Shown: positions 1-7,095 of the stretch, piece after piece | Layout of the letters: every line of letters begins with the position of its first letter | Position numbering within the stretch: the stretch's first letter is position 1 | Assembly: GCA_937121005.1 (NCBI GenBank) | Contig: CAKZKB010000653.1 | Span: 1-7,879, forward strand | Direction of reading: 5' to 3' | Origin: an uncultured cyanobacterium | Lineage (GTDB): Bacteria; Cyanobacteriota; Cyanobacteriia; Cyanobacteriales; Geitlerinemataceae | DNA: 7,879 nt | Program-made: the position numbers and the translations under genes | Notes under the pieces: generated by a model | What the model was told of the DNA's origin: nothing | Databases searched by the model: none | What the model saw: the letters and a program-made list of their open reading frames with translations, nothing else

Positions 1-145
1 CGACACCTGCTGACACCTTTTGGCGAACGCTGCACGACTGCGTACCTAAACCCCCGTAGCGGGTCTTGGCCCCCTCGATCGTAAAATGGGATTGGCACGG
101 CGACTTTTGTATGATTTAATAGAGGGAAATAGTGCGTACTGCGTT

Positions 146-286
146 ATGAAAAAAGATGAGACGGAAAATTTACAAGCCGTTGTGGAGCGCATTACTTTCC
201 ATTCGGAAGAGTCGGGTTACACTGTGGCTCGATGTCAAGTTCCGAGAGTGCGAGAATTAGTGACGAATGCGCTTCACACAGGTTAG
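146..286 (+). pseudogene. recD2: Truncated N-terminal remnant of a RecD2-type DNA helicase
   Basis: The 46-codon frame contains LQAVVERITFHSEESGYTVA (residues 9-28) followed by a VPRVRELVT stretch. This resembles the opening OB-fold-like segment of ATP-dependent RecD-like helicases (RecD2, usually about 700 or more residues). After residue 40 the similarity stops and a foreign tail, NALHTG, leads to a stop. No Walker A or other helicase motif appears in any frame downstream, so the rest of the gene is missing and not merely frameshifted. The ATG at 146 matches where family members usually start. An in-frame ATG at 86 exists, but the added residues do not look like RecD2. A purine-rich AGAGGGA lies at 121-127, too far (18 bases) to be a normal ribosome site. 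It probably marks a decayed duplicate or a rearrangement breakpoint. Family assignment is from recognition of the segment, without an alignment. Confidence 0.65.
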
Positions 287-441
287 TAACTTTGCCATTA
301 AAGTTCCGAGTACGGGGTGAGAGTCGTCAGTACCCGAGATCGCGCCCCACCTATGCTCGTGTGTTAAGTTTTGTTACCGATCGCGACAATTGCCGTAAAA
401 ACTGACCCTACAGACAGATAGAAGAATAGAAACGACAAGCA

Positions 442-461
442 CCGGGCCGATCTGCACCCGG
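442..461 (+). promoter_or_regulatory. Short hairpin immediately before the DUF1822 start codon
   Basis: CCGGG (442-446) pairs with CCCGG (457-461) around a 10-base loop, ending 10 bases before the ATG at 472. The only Shine-Dalgarno-like bases for that ATG, GGA at 460-462, are mostly inside the 3' arm, so folding could limit ribosome access. The stem is only five pairs, there is no U tract, and it is too weak to call a terminator. The rest of the gap (287-471) is AT-richer towards its end and should hold the promoter of the plus-strand run, but I see no convincing -35/-10 pair. Confidence 0.3.
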
Positions 462-471
462 ACAACTGACA

Positions 472-927
472 ATGACGATCGTTCCCCCCTCGTTAAATTC
501 GAGCCCAACCTACCTGAGTCCCTGGCTTGATGGCATTGCCGAAGCTGATTGGCACGGTATCGACCCCGATCGGGCTGTCGATACGGAGTGGAACTTTAGA
601 GGTCGAGTACAAGGTGGGGTACAGCGTAGCAAGCGTCTCGATCTGGCAAGCGCAGGCAAACACTTAGCACTGTTGGTGGGACTCAAACCCGCCGTCGATC
701 CCAACGAAATGGATATTTGGGTGCAAATTTATCCTACAACTGGAAGCGATCGCTTGCCTTACAATCTACAGTTATCGGTTCTCGATGAGGCTTGCGAAAC
801 AGTTATGCAGGCGATCGCCCGCGAAACCAAAAACATTCAGTTGGAATTTAGCGGCCAACTGGGAGAACGATTTAGCATTCGAGTTGCTTTGGAAGATTTT
901 AGCTTGACCGAAGCCTTTGTCATTTAA
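472..927 (+). CDS. Short DUF1822 family protein
   Basis: This 151-residue protein matches the C-terminal half of the cyanobacterial DUF1822 family. It shows the opening LSPWLDGI..ADW, a central RSKRLDL followed by LALLVGLKP, the VQIYPTTG and LPYNLQLSVLDE segment (about residues 85-106), then NIQLEFSGQLGERFSIRVAL and a closing LTEAFVI. There is no signal peptide or membrane segment, so it is probably cytoplasmic. The function of the family is unknown. Longer members carry an additional N-terminal half; here an in-frame TAG at 427-429 and the absence of an upstream start show the short form is the whole gene. It starts the plus-strand run and lies 29 bases before the CHAT-CHASE2 gene, so co-transcription is likely. 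I recall DUF1822 genes often sitting next to CHAT/CHASE2 genes in cyanobacteria, which suggests an accessory role, but that is inference. Confidence 0.8.
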   Translation: MTIVPPSLNSSPTYLSPWLDGIAEADWHGIDPDRAVDTEWNFRGRVQGGVQRSKRLDLASAGKHLALLVGLKPAVDPNEMDIWVQIYPTTGSDRLPYNLQLSVLDEACETVMQAIARETKNIQLEFSGQLGERFSIRVALEDFSLTEAFVI

Positions 928-943
928 TATCTAAATACATTAT

Positions 944-948
944 GAGGG
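944..948 (+). promoter_or_regulatory. Ribosome binding site selecting the GTG start of the CHAT-CHASE2 gene
   Basis: GAGGG sits 8 bases before GTG at 957, a normal spacing, but 17 bases before the in-frame ATG at 966. This favours the GTG start. The protein comparison that I remember (family members opening MxKLVVLKLDGDL) would fit the ATG at 966 equally well, so the start is uncertain by three residues. Confidence 0.5.
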
Positions 949-956
949 TATGAACA

Positions 957-3389
957 GTGAAACGCATGGCTAAGCTAGTCGTACTGAAATTGGATGGAGA
1001 CTTGAACCAGCACGGGTTCAAAGCAATCTTGGAAATCGGAGAAGAAGGTCAGCGCCCAGACCTAGAACTTCTAGGACAATTACCTGCCGATCGACACTTA
1101 GCTGAGAGCTTACAAAACCATTGGCATATTAAGTATCGTCAGGCGGGATCGCCCCATAGCCGTAAAGCCATTGCTGGCGATCGCCAAGAGCGCTTGCAAA
1201 AGCAATTTCAGTTTTTGAATTGGCGTATCCGGCCTGGGAAAGCCACCTATGACGGACACCTGACTCGCATCAAAGAATGCCAAGAATCTGCCTTAGAGCT
1301 AGAAGAGCAATTCCAAAAATGGTTGCGATCGGAGACATTTCAATCTTTAGATCTGCGCTTACGAGAAGAATTAAGCAAGGATGAGGAGATTCGGTTTCTC
1401 GTTCGTACTGACGACAATCAGATTAAAAAATTACCCTGGCACTTGTGGGACTTTTGTCGCCGCTACGCCCGCTCGGAAGTTGCCTTAAGCTCTCTGAGTT
1501 CGGTTAATTACAAGAAGTCTCAACTCAGCTTTAAGGATAAAGTCCGTATTTTGGCCATTCTCGGTCATCGCGAAGGCATTGATATCGATCGCGATCGTCG
1601 ATTTCTAGAAGGTTTGCCTCAAAGTGAAGTCACCTTTTTAGTGGAACCTAAACGCCAACAAATCAACGATAAGTTATGGGAGCAACCTTGGGACATTATC
1701 TTTTTTGCCGGACACAGCGAAACGGAAGGCGAAACGGGAAAAATCTACATCAACCCTGAAGAGAGTTTAGAGATGCGCGATCTGTGGTACGGTTTGCGAA
1801 AAGCTGTCGATCGCGGCTTAAAACTGGCTATTTTTAACTCTTGCGATGGCTTGGGTTTAGCGCAACGTTTGGACGATTACGAGATTCCAGTGGCGATCGT
1901 CATGCGGGAATTAGTTCCCGATAAAGTCGCGCAAGAATTTTTGAAATATTTCCTCGATCGCTTTGTCAATGGGATGCCATTTCATCTAGCTGTTCGCGAA
2001 GCTCGGGAACAGTTGCAGGGACTTGAAAGTGAGTTTCCCTGTGCGAGTTGGTTGCCCGTAATTTGTCAAAGTCCGGCAGCATTTTATCCAACTTGGGTAA
2101 ATTTAGAAACTGAAGAAGATACTGTCGAGACTCCTTTTCCCACTGCTACTGAAAATCCCAAGCCAGCACCGGAACCGATACTGAAGAAATGGCAAGCGCT
2201 CCTCCTTACCAGTATCTTAACCACTAGCTTGGTAATGGGTGTGCGATCGCTCGGTTTGTTAGAATTTTTTGAACTGAAAGCCTACGATGCTTTCATGCAA
2301 ATGCGTCCGGCAGAACCACAAGACGATCGCATTTTAATTGTCTCGATTACAGAGAAAGATTTATACAATCAACCCGATCGCGGAAATGCTTCCATTAGCG
2401 ATCGAAACTTAGAGCTTGTATTGGCAAAACTGGATGCTTTAGGTGCAAGGACGATCGGGTTAAGCCTAATTCGCAATTTTACCACAGATCCCCAGTACCC
2501 CGAACTTGCCCATCGATTGGCAAACAGTCCTAACTTTATTGGTGCGTGTTATTCTGGACTCGATAAGCCCGATTTTGAAACACTAGCGCCACCGCCGGAA
2601 ATACAAGATATCGATCGAATAGGGTTTGGCAATATTAGTGAAGATGTAGATGGCGTAATTCGTCGCCAAATTTTAAGGCAACGCCCAGATGCTCCCTGTG
2701 ATACGAGCATCTCTTTGAGTTTAAAAGTTGCAATGCACTACTTACAACAGATGGGGGTTCAAGTTACTGACACTTCACAGAACTATATAAAAATTGGAGA
2801 TGTTGTATTGACAACTTTAGAGAAAGATAGCGGCGGTTATCACGAACTCGATAGTCGTGGCGATCAAATTATGCTCAACTATCGGGCAGGTAAGACAGTC
2901 GCCCGTCGAGTGTCTTTAGGAGATGTCTTAGAAGACAAGATCGATCCAGAGTGGGTCAAAGATCGGATAGTTCTAATTGGAACAACTGCGAGCATCCAAG
3001 CTAAAGTTTTCTCTACACCCATTTTTCATCAAGGGTTAGAGACTCAAAACAGACAGATGCCTGGAGTGCTTATCGATGCTCATCAAGTTAGTCAAATTGT
3101 CAGTGCTGTGCTTGACGATCGCCCCCTAATTCACAGTTGGCGGCCAGGACAAAAACTGCTTTGGGTTTTCGCTTGGTCGATCGCGGGTGCTTTGCTGGCC
3201 GTGTCAACCTTAAAGCGCCACAAATTTATCGCTTTCTTTATAATCGCTAGCTTTGGATGTGCTATATTAGGTATTAGCTATTGGCTGCTGCCGATCTATG
3301 GCTTGTGGGTTCCTTTTATCCCGGCAATCTTATCTTTCGTTGGCAGTGTGACAATTTTGATTTATTTAGCAAAGACAAACAAAACTTAA
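957..3389 (+). CDS. CHAT protease-CHASE2 sensor membrane protein
   Basis: The 810-residue product has, in order: an N-terminal module opening MAKLVVLKLDGDL (about 1-180, role unknown); a CHAT domain (about 190-380) with the predicted catalytic His253 in FFAGHS and Cys296 in NSCDG; a Pro/Glu/Thr-rich linker (about 384-408); one membrane helix (about 413-431); a CHASE2 domain (about 434-725), with the typical FELKAYDAFMQMRP and RILIVSITEKDL opening; and three closing membrane helices (about 732-750, 757-775, 780-804). CHAT domains are caspase/separase-like cysteine peptidases; CHASE2 is an extracytoplasmic sensory domain. The topology puts CHAT in the cytoplasm and CHASE2 in the periplasm. Cys531 and Cys581, both in CHASE2, could form a disulfide. 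Unlike classic CHASE2 receptors, no output domain follows the last helices (only about six residues remain), so CHAT is the likely output. The start may be GTG 957 or ATG 966. It lies 4 bases before the DUF928 gene. Signal and protease substrate are unknown. Confidence 0.9.
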   Translation: MKRMAKLVVLKLDGDLNQHGFKAILEIGEEGQRPDLELLGQLPADRHLAESLQNHWHIKYRQAGSPHSRKAIAGDRQERLQKQFQFLNWRIRPGKATYDGHLTRIKECQESALELEEQFQKWLRSETFQSLDLRLREELSKDEEIRFLVRTDDNQIKKLPWHLWDFCRRYARSEVALSSLSSVNYKKSQLSFKDKVRILAILGHREGIDIDRDRRFLEGLPQSEVTFLVEPKRQQINDKLWEQPWDIIFFAGHSETEGETGKIYINPEESLEMRDLWYGLRKAVDRGLKLAIFNSCDGLGLAQRLDDYEIPVAIVMRELVPDKVAQEFLKYFLDRFVNGMPFHLAVREAREQLQGLESEFPCASWLPVICQSPAAFYPTWVNLETEEDTVETPFPTATENPKPAPEPILKKWQALLLTSILTTSLVMGVRSLGLLEFFELKAYDAFMQMRPAEPQDDRILIVSITEKDLYNQPDRGNASISDRNLELVLAKLDALGARTIGLSLIRNFTTDPQYPELAHRLANSPNFIGACYSGLDKPDFETLAPPPEIQDIDRIGFGNISEDVDGVIRRQILRQRPDAPCDTSISLSLKVAMHYLQQMGVQVTDTSQNYIKIGDVVLTTLEKDSGGYHELDSRGDQIMLNYRAGKTVARRVSLGDVLEDKIDPEWVKDRIVLIGTTASIQAKVFSTPIFHQGLETQNRQMPGVLIDAHQVSQIVSAVLDDRPLIHSWRPGQKLLWVFAWSIAGALLAVSTLKRHKFIAFFIIASFGCAILGISYWLLPIYGLWVPFIPAILSFVGSVTILIYLAKTNKT

Positions 3390-3393
3390 CGTC

Positions 3394-4275
3394 ATGAAGC
3401 TAACAGCAACATCTCCAATATCGATCGCAGTTTTGTCTTCAAGTTATCTAGTCCATTTAATATTGGGAGGAAATTCAGCATTTGCCCAAACACCAGACAC
3501 ACCAGACGATCGCGAACCCTTGATTTTTATACCGAGACAAGTATCTGAGTCTGATGATGCTCCTGGAGATACACGCAACCCTTATCCTCAACCCTCACCA
3601 GGAGAAGTCAACCACTGCGAAAACATCAAGGAACACCTTCAGGCCCTCGTTCCTGTCAGGGTTACTACCGTAGAAGAAAATAGCTCGTTTTCTGAAGTCC
3701 GCGAGAACATTATCGAACTAACTCTTGATGAAACACCAACGTTCTGGTTCTATATTCCCGAGCAAAACTCACTAACGGCAGAATTCAGTTTACTCGATGA
3801 AAACAGTTTTGAACTCTATACAAGTGGGGATCTTTCTTTACCGAGCGATCGCGGGTTCGTTGGGGTCACACTTCCTAACCATTTAGGAGAGGAAGAACTG
3901 TTACAGGTCGGTCAAGACTATCGCTGGCAATTTGATATTATTTGCAACCCCGATCGCCCCTCCTTAAATTTAAAGGTGCAAGGCTGGGTGCGACGTATTG
4001 AAGGAGGCGAAATCAACATCGATCTGCAAGAAGTAGAAGATGTTAATGTAGACTACACAATGCGCCGTCCAGATATCCTGAATCTGGCACGAGAAGGAAT
4101 GTGGTACGATACCCTGACTCTCGTCGGTGCGAGTTATTACGAGAATCCTTCCGATCCAGAAATCGCCTTAGACTGGCAAACTCTCCTAGAATATATAGGA
4201 TTAGAAGAGTATGCTGAAGTGACAGTTCGGGCCTTATATTTACCAGAAAGCGGGGAAAATGAGGAGAATCAGTAG
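3394..4275 (+). CDS. Exported DUF928 family protein
   Basis: The 293-residue product begins with a probable Sec signal peptide (residues 1-31, cleavage after AFA, before QTPDTP). A low-complexity Pro/Asp-rich stretch (about 33-72) leads into a DUF928 domain (about 85-285). Recognisable family features are TPTFWFYIPE (115-123), the AEFSLLDE and ELYTS strands, RGFVGVTLP (153-161), YRWQFDIICNPDRPS (176-190) and VQGWVRRIE. This is a beta-rich domain of unknown function common in cyanobacteria. Cys75 and Cys184 are the only cysteines and might form a disulfide in the periplasm. It starts 4 bases after the CHAT-CHASE2 stop with no clear ribosome site (AACGTC precedes the ATG), so translation is probably coupled. 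It could contact the CHASE2 ectodomain or the TPR-CHAT protein; that is inference. It ends with tandem TAG stops, and the next gene is convergent, 30 bases away. Confidence 0.85.
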   Translation: MKLTATSPISIAVLSSSYLVHLILGGNSAFAQTPDTPDDREPLIFIPRQVSESDDAPGDTRNPYPQPSPGEVNHCENIKEHLQALVPVRVTTVEENSSFSEVRENIIELTLDETPTFWFYIPEQNSLTAEFSLLDENSFELYTSGDLSLPSDRGFVGVTLPNHLGEEELLQVGQDYRWQFDIICNPDRPSLNLKVQGWVRRIEGGEINIDLQEVEDVNVDYTMRRPDILNLAREGMWYDTLTLVGASYYENPSDPEIALDWQTLLEYIGLEEYAEVTVRALYLPESGENEENQ

Positions 4276-4288
4276 TAGCGATCGCCTC

Positions 4289-4312
4289 CAAAATTACAAC
4301 CAAAATTACAAC
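4289..4312. repeat. Tandem 12-bp repeat at the junction of the two convergent genes
   Basis: CAAAATTACAAC occurs twice in perfect head-to-tail copies (4289-4300 and 4301-4312), followed by CAATT, which restarts a third copy for three bases. The second copy contains the TAA stop of the minus-strand TPR-CHAT gene (TTA at 4306-4308), so one unit is extragenic and the other straddles the 3' end. Replication slippage is the simplest origin. No hairpin terminator is visible between the two genes. Confidence 0.75.
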
Positions 4313-7095
4313 CAATTCCCCACTAAAATATATGCAGCCCAGTCCAGAGGTTCTTGGTACTCTGTTGTTTCTAGCATTGCCAGTTGTGCTTGGCGCAGGG
4401 CTTCGACTTTATTCGGAATATCGGGATCGGCTAGGTTTTGGTAGAACTGTTGTACTAAAGCTGCACTGGAATTCTCGTTAATATACCATAAGGAGGCTAG
4501 GGTACTGCGAGCGCCCGACTGGATAGCGACACCAGCCAATCCTAAAGTTGCACGTACATCTTCTACCCCAGTGCGACAAGCACTCAAGACTAACAGTTCG
4601 ATCGGATCGTATTGGTTCCTCCTTTGAGTCTGAAAAAGAAATTCCAAATCCTCTAAAAATAGCGAGCTATCCCAAGCCTCAATCCGGGTTTTTTCCGGAT
4701 CCGAACTAAATTCGCCATGGGTTGCTAGATGGACGATGGAGAAAGACTTTGACCGGAGAGAGAATGCTAAACTATCACGAGTGAACCCTCGGTTCCGAAG
4801 ATCTCGGACATCATTTAACGCATTTTCTAGATAATTTAATTGACGATCGACCCCAGAAAGTGGCTGTAAACCGCGATCGGGTAACGCCTCTGTCAGCCCT
4901 CCTGCAAGTACAGTTAAATTGAGATTTTCCAAAGGGGTAGGGTTGCTTAAACTTGTTCCTAAATTCATCACGACAGCATACTTTTGAAGTAAATAACACT
5001 TCCGATCGTCTCGACAATTTTCGTAGCGTAATGCTGACATGGGAACGTTACGGAAACGAGTATCGGGAACAAACACCAGTGTTTTTACCCCCTGCTGCTG
5101 AAGATCTTCTTCTACAGGGCGGACTAACCAATCGTATACTTCCTGGGAAAGACTAAAACTTTCTGGAGTAATTGTGCCTTTCTCAAACTGGTTACGGAGA
5201 ACTTTCAATTTATCGAGAACTTCTGATTCAGATATCTGAGTTTCATAGAAAGCTAATTCGTCACTATTGGGTAATTTAGAAATTACCGCTACTTGCTCAG
5301 GTAAAATGATAGGATATATAATTGCGACTTGTTGCTCCCGTGCGATCGCGTCGAGAGAGCGAGGCGTGTTATCCTGTAAGTTACAGTCTAGAAAACTTTC
5401 AAGTTCGGCAAGTTGGAAATCGGCAATCGCCAGACGCGATCGCTCTAAGTTTGCTTGCGTTTGTAATGATTCTTGCAGTAAAATCTCCAAAAACTGCCGA
5501 TACACCGGGTCAATTTTTTCCCGAAACGATAAGCGAATATCTAATTTATTTTTTGTTAATTCATTCCTCAAAGTTTTGAGATCTTCAATGGCAGCTTCGT
5601 AAGCGGAAATAGCAAGATTAACACTAGAGTCACTGCTTTTTAAAATTCGCCCCATTTGCCATTCCCATTGATAGGTAAGATAGGGTGCATCGGCTTCTCG
5701 GGCAAATTCGATCGCCCGTTGGGTATAGCTTTCAGCTTCACTGGATCGATCGCCTTTCACTTCGTAGAGCTTTCCTAACGTTCCTAAAACGTAAGACTGA
5801 GACGATCGATCTTGCAACTGTTCGGCTTGTTGTTGCCCCTCTTTCAATAAAGATTCGACTTCAGAAAAGGTTAACAAAGATAATTCTGAAGGTCGATCGC
5901 GATCGACAAGATCGCAGCGCATCACACTACAAGCAAGATTGATGCGAGCCTCGATCGCAATTCGGCTTGGGTTTAGCTCGTCAATCTGAGATAGAATAGT
6001 ACGAGCCAATACTTGTGCATTGGTGTCAAACAGTTCGCCATCTTCAAGATGCACTTGCAAGCCCAATAAGTTTAACTGAGCTTGCAGCTTTAATCGAGGA
6101 GTTGTAGCCAAACTGACCGCATTTCGATAGTAATCGATCGCATCTTTAACCGATCCCTGACGATTGTCTGCACTTCGCTGTAAATCGCGATCGCGCCGCA
6201 CTAACGATCGCTCAGTATTGCCTAAATTTAACAGAACTTCGCTTTGAATCTCATCCGAACCCAGAGTGCTAGAAAGTTGCCAACTCTTTTGTAGCACTTG
6301 ACGCGATATTCCCAGTTCTCCAATCGATCGCAGTGCATTTCCTAGCGCCTGTAGAGACATGGCTTCTAGAACCGGATTCTCTTGACGATCGACCCGATCT
6401 AAAACTTGCTCCAAAAATTCACTTGTGGCTTCATTGGGCAACTGTTGTAATTCTTCCTTCAACGCTTCACAAGTATTGACTTGCGAACTCATCAACGGTA
6501 ACATCGTATCGCACGATCGCCGATGAAATCCCAGAGCGTCGAGGGCGCGGGATTGATTGATTAAACTGCCAGTTAGTCCTTCCTCATCTTCGAGTTGGCG
6601 ATACATTTCCGTTGCCATCTCCCAACTTCGATAGGCATTGTTAGCCTCTCCTAATGCTAACTCTAATTGCCCTCGAGTCGTTAAAATGGAGGCAGCTAAC
6701 GGTCGATCGCCCGCATTTTCAATTCGTTCCCAAGAGCGATCGATGGCTGCTTCTGCGGCTTCCCAATCGCCCAATTTTTGATAAGTGAGAGACAGATAGT
6801 TATCGGCTAACGATCGAACGCGATCGCTGGTTCCCGGATCGCTAGCAACTGGCTCGATCGCGGATAAAGCCCCCTCGTAGTCTCCCTGGTGGTACAGCGA
6901 TCGCCATTGCGCGATCGACTGTTCGGATGTGCTAGACTGAGTGACAACCGATACGGATGGCGATCCGTATCCCATCGCCACCTGGGGAATCCAAAGGGTT
7001 ATAAAGGTTGCCAACACCCCCAATACAACCCATTTCCAATGTCGCCTTAAAATAGATCCGACTCGACGGAAAAGTAGAAGCCTTCTTCTTGCCAT
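4306..7095 (-). CDS. Exported TPR-CHAT protease-like protein
   Basis: The 929-residue product has an Arg-rich N-terminus and one hydrophobic segment (about 22-38) acting as a signal anchor or signal peptide. A long helical region of about nine degenerate TPR repeats follows (about 59-514; the clearest is LSLTYQKLGDWEAAEAAIDR at 101-120). A linker (about 515-640) leads to a C-terminal CHAT domain (about 640-929). Predicted catalytic residues are His793 in VHLATHGEF (codon 4717-4719) and Cys840 in LSACRTG (codon 4576-4578). CHAT domains are caspase/separase-like peptidases, and TPRs usually bind partners or substrates. The positive-inside rule places the body in the periplasm. Close cysteine pairs (195/209, 389/394, 694/700) fit an oxidising compartment, while Cys840 has no near partner. 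The start overlaps the transporter gene by 49 bases and has its own strong ribosome site, so the two are probably coupled. Substrate unknown; proteolytic activity is predicted, not shown. Confidence 0.9.
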   Translation of the reverse strand: MARRRLLLFRRVGSILRRHWKWVVLGVLATFITLWIPQVAMGYGSPSVSVVTQSSTSEQSIAQWRSLYHQGDYEGALSAIEPVASDPGTSDRVRSLADNYLSLTYQKLGDWEAAEAAIDRSWERIENAGDRPLAASILTTRGQLELALGEANNAYRSWEMATEMYRQLEDEEGLTGSLINQSRALDALGFHRRSCDTMLPLMSSQVNTCEALKEELQQLPNEATSEFLEQVLDRVDRQENPVLEAMSLQALGNALRSIGELGISRQVLQKSWQLSSTLGSDEIQSEVLLNLGNTERSLVRRDRDLQRSADNRQGSVKDAIDYYRNAVSLATTPRLKLQAQLNLLGLQVHLEDGELFDTNAQVLARTILSQIDELNPSRIAIEARINLACSVMRCDLVDRDRPSELSLLTFSEVESLLKEGQQQAEQLQDRSSQSYVLGTLGKLYEVKGDRSSEAESYTQRAIEFAREADAPYLTYQWEWQMGRILKSSDSSVNLAISAYEAAIEDLKTLRNELTKNKLDIRLSFREKIDPVYRQFLEILLQESLQTQANLERSRLAIADFQLAELESFLDCNLQDNTPRSLDAIAREQQVAIIYPIILPEQVAVISKLPNSDELAFYETQISESEVLDKLKVLRNQFEKGTITPESFSLSQEVYDWLVRPVEEDLQQQGVKTLVFVPDTRFRNVPMSALRYENCRDDRKCYLLQKYAVVMNLGTSLSNPTPLENLNLTVLAGGLTEALPDRGLQPLSGVDRQLNYLENALNDVRDLRNRGFTRDSLAFSLRSKSFSIVHLATHGEFSSDPEKTRIEAWDSSLFLEDLEFLFQTQRRNQYDPIELLVLSACRTGVEDVRATLGLAGVAIQSGARSTLASLWYINENSSAALVQQFYQNLADPDIPNKVEALRQAQLAMLETTEYQEPLDWAAYILVGNWL

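Noticed and set aside
53..63. CCCG/CGGG hairpin with a 3-base loop
   Set aside because: Four pairs and no T tract; expected by chance.
92..115. Possible promoter: TTGGCA (92-97) and TATGAT (110-115)
   Set aside because: Each box is one mismatch from consensus, but the spacer is only 12 bases, too short for a normal sigma-70 promoter.
86..145. In-frame upstream extension of the RecD2 fragment from ATG 86
   Set aside because: The added residues do not resemble RecD2 N-termini, and the family usually begins close to the ATG at 146.
287..471. Search for further RecD2 pieces or a small gene in the gap
   Set aside because: Translated frames gave no helicase motif or recognisable protein; a 38-codon open stretch without a start at 289-405 is not supported.
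950..973. ATG at 950 opening a 7-codon peptide just before the CHAT-CHASE2 gene
   Set aside because: It overlaps the real start in another frame, is only two bases from the GAGGG ribosome site, and has no recognisable content.
4811..5942. Several frames of 60-110 codons on both strands inside the TPR-CHAT gene
   Set aside because: They overlap a long, domain-rich coding region in other frames and show no family resemblance.
7064..7095. Tat export signal in the Arg-rich start of the TPR-CHAT protein
   Set aside because: RRRLLLF loosely resembles a twin-arginine motif, but the hydrophobic segment begins about 18 residues later after many more basic residues, so a Sec signal or anchor is simpler.
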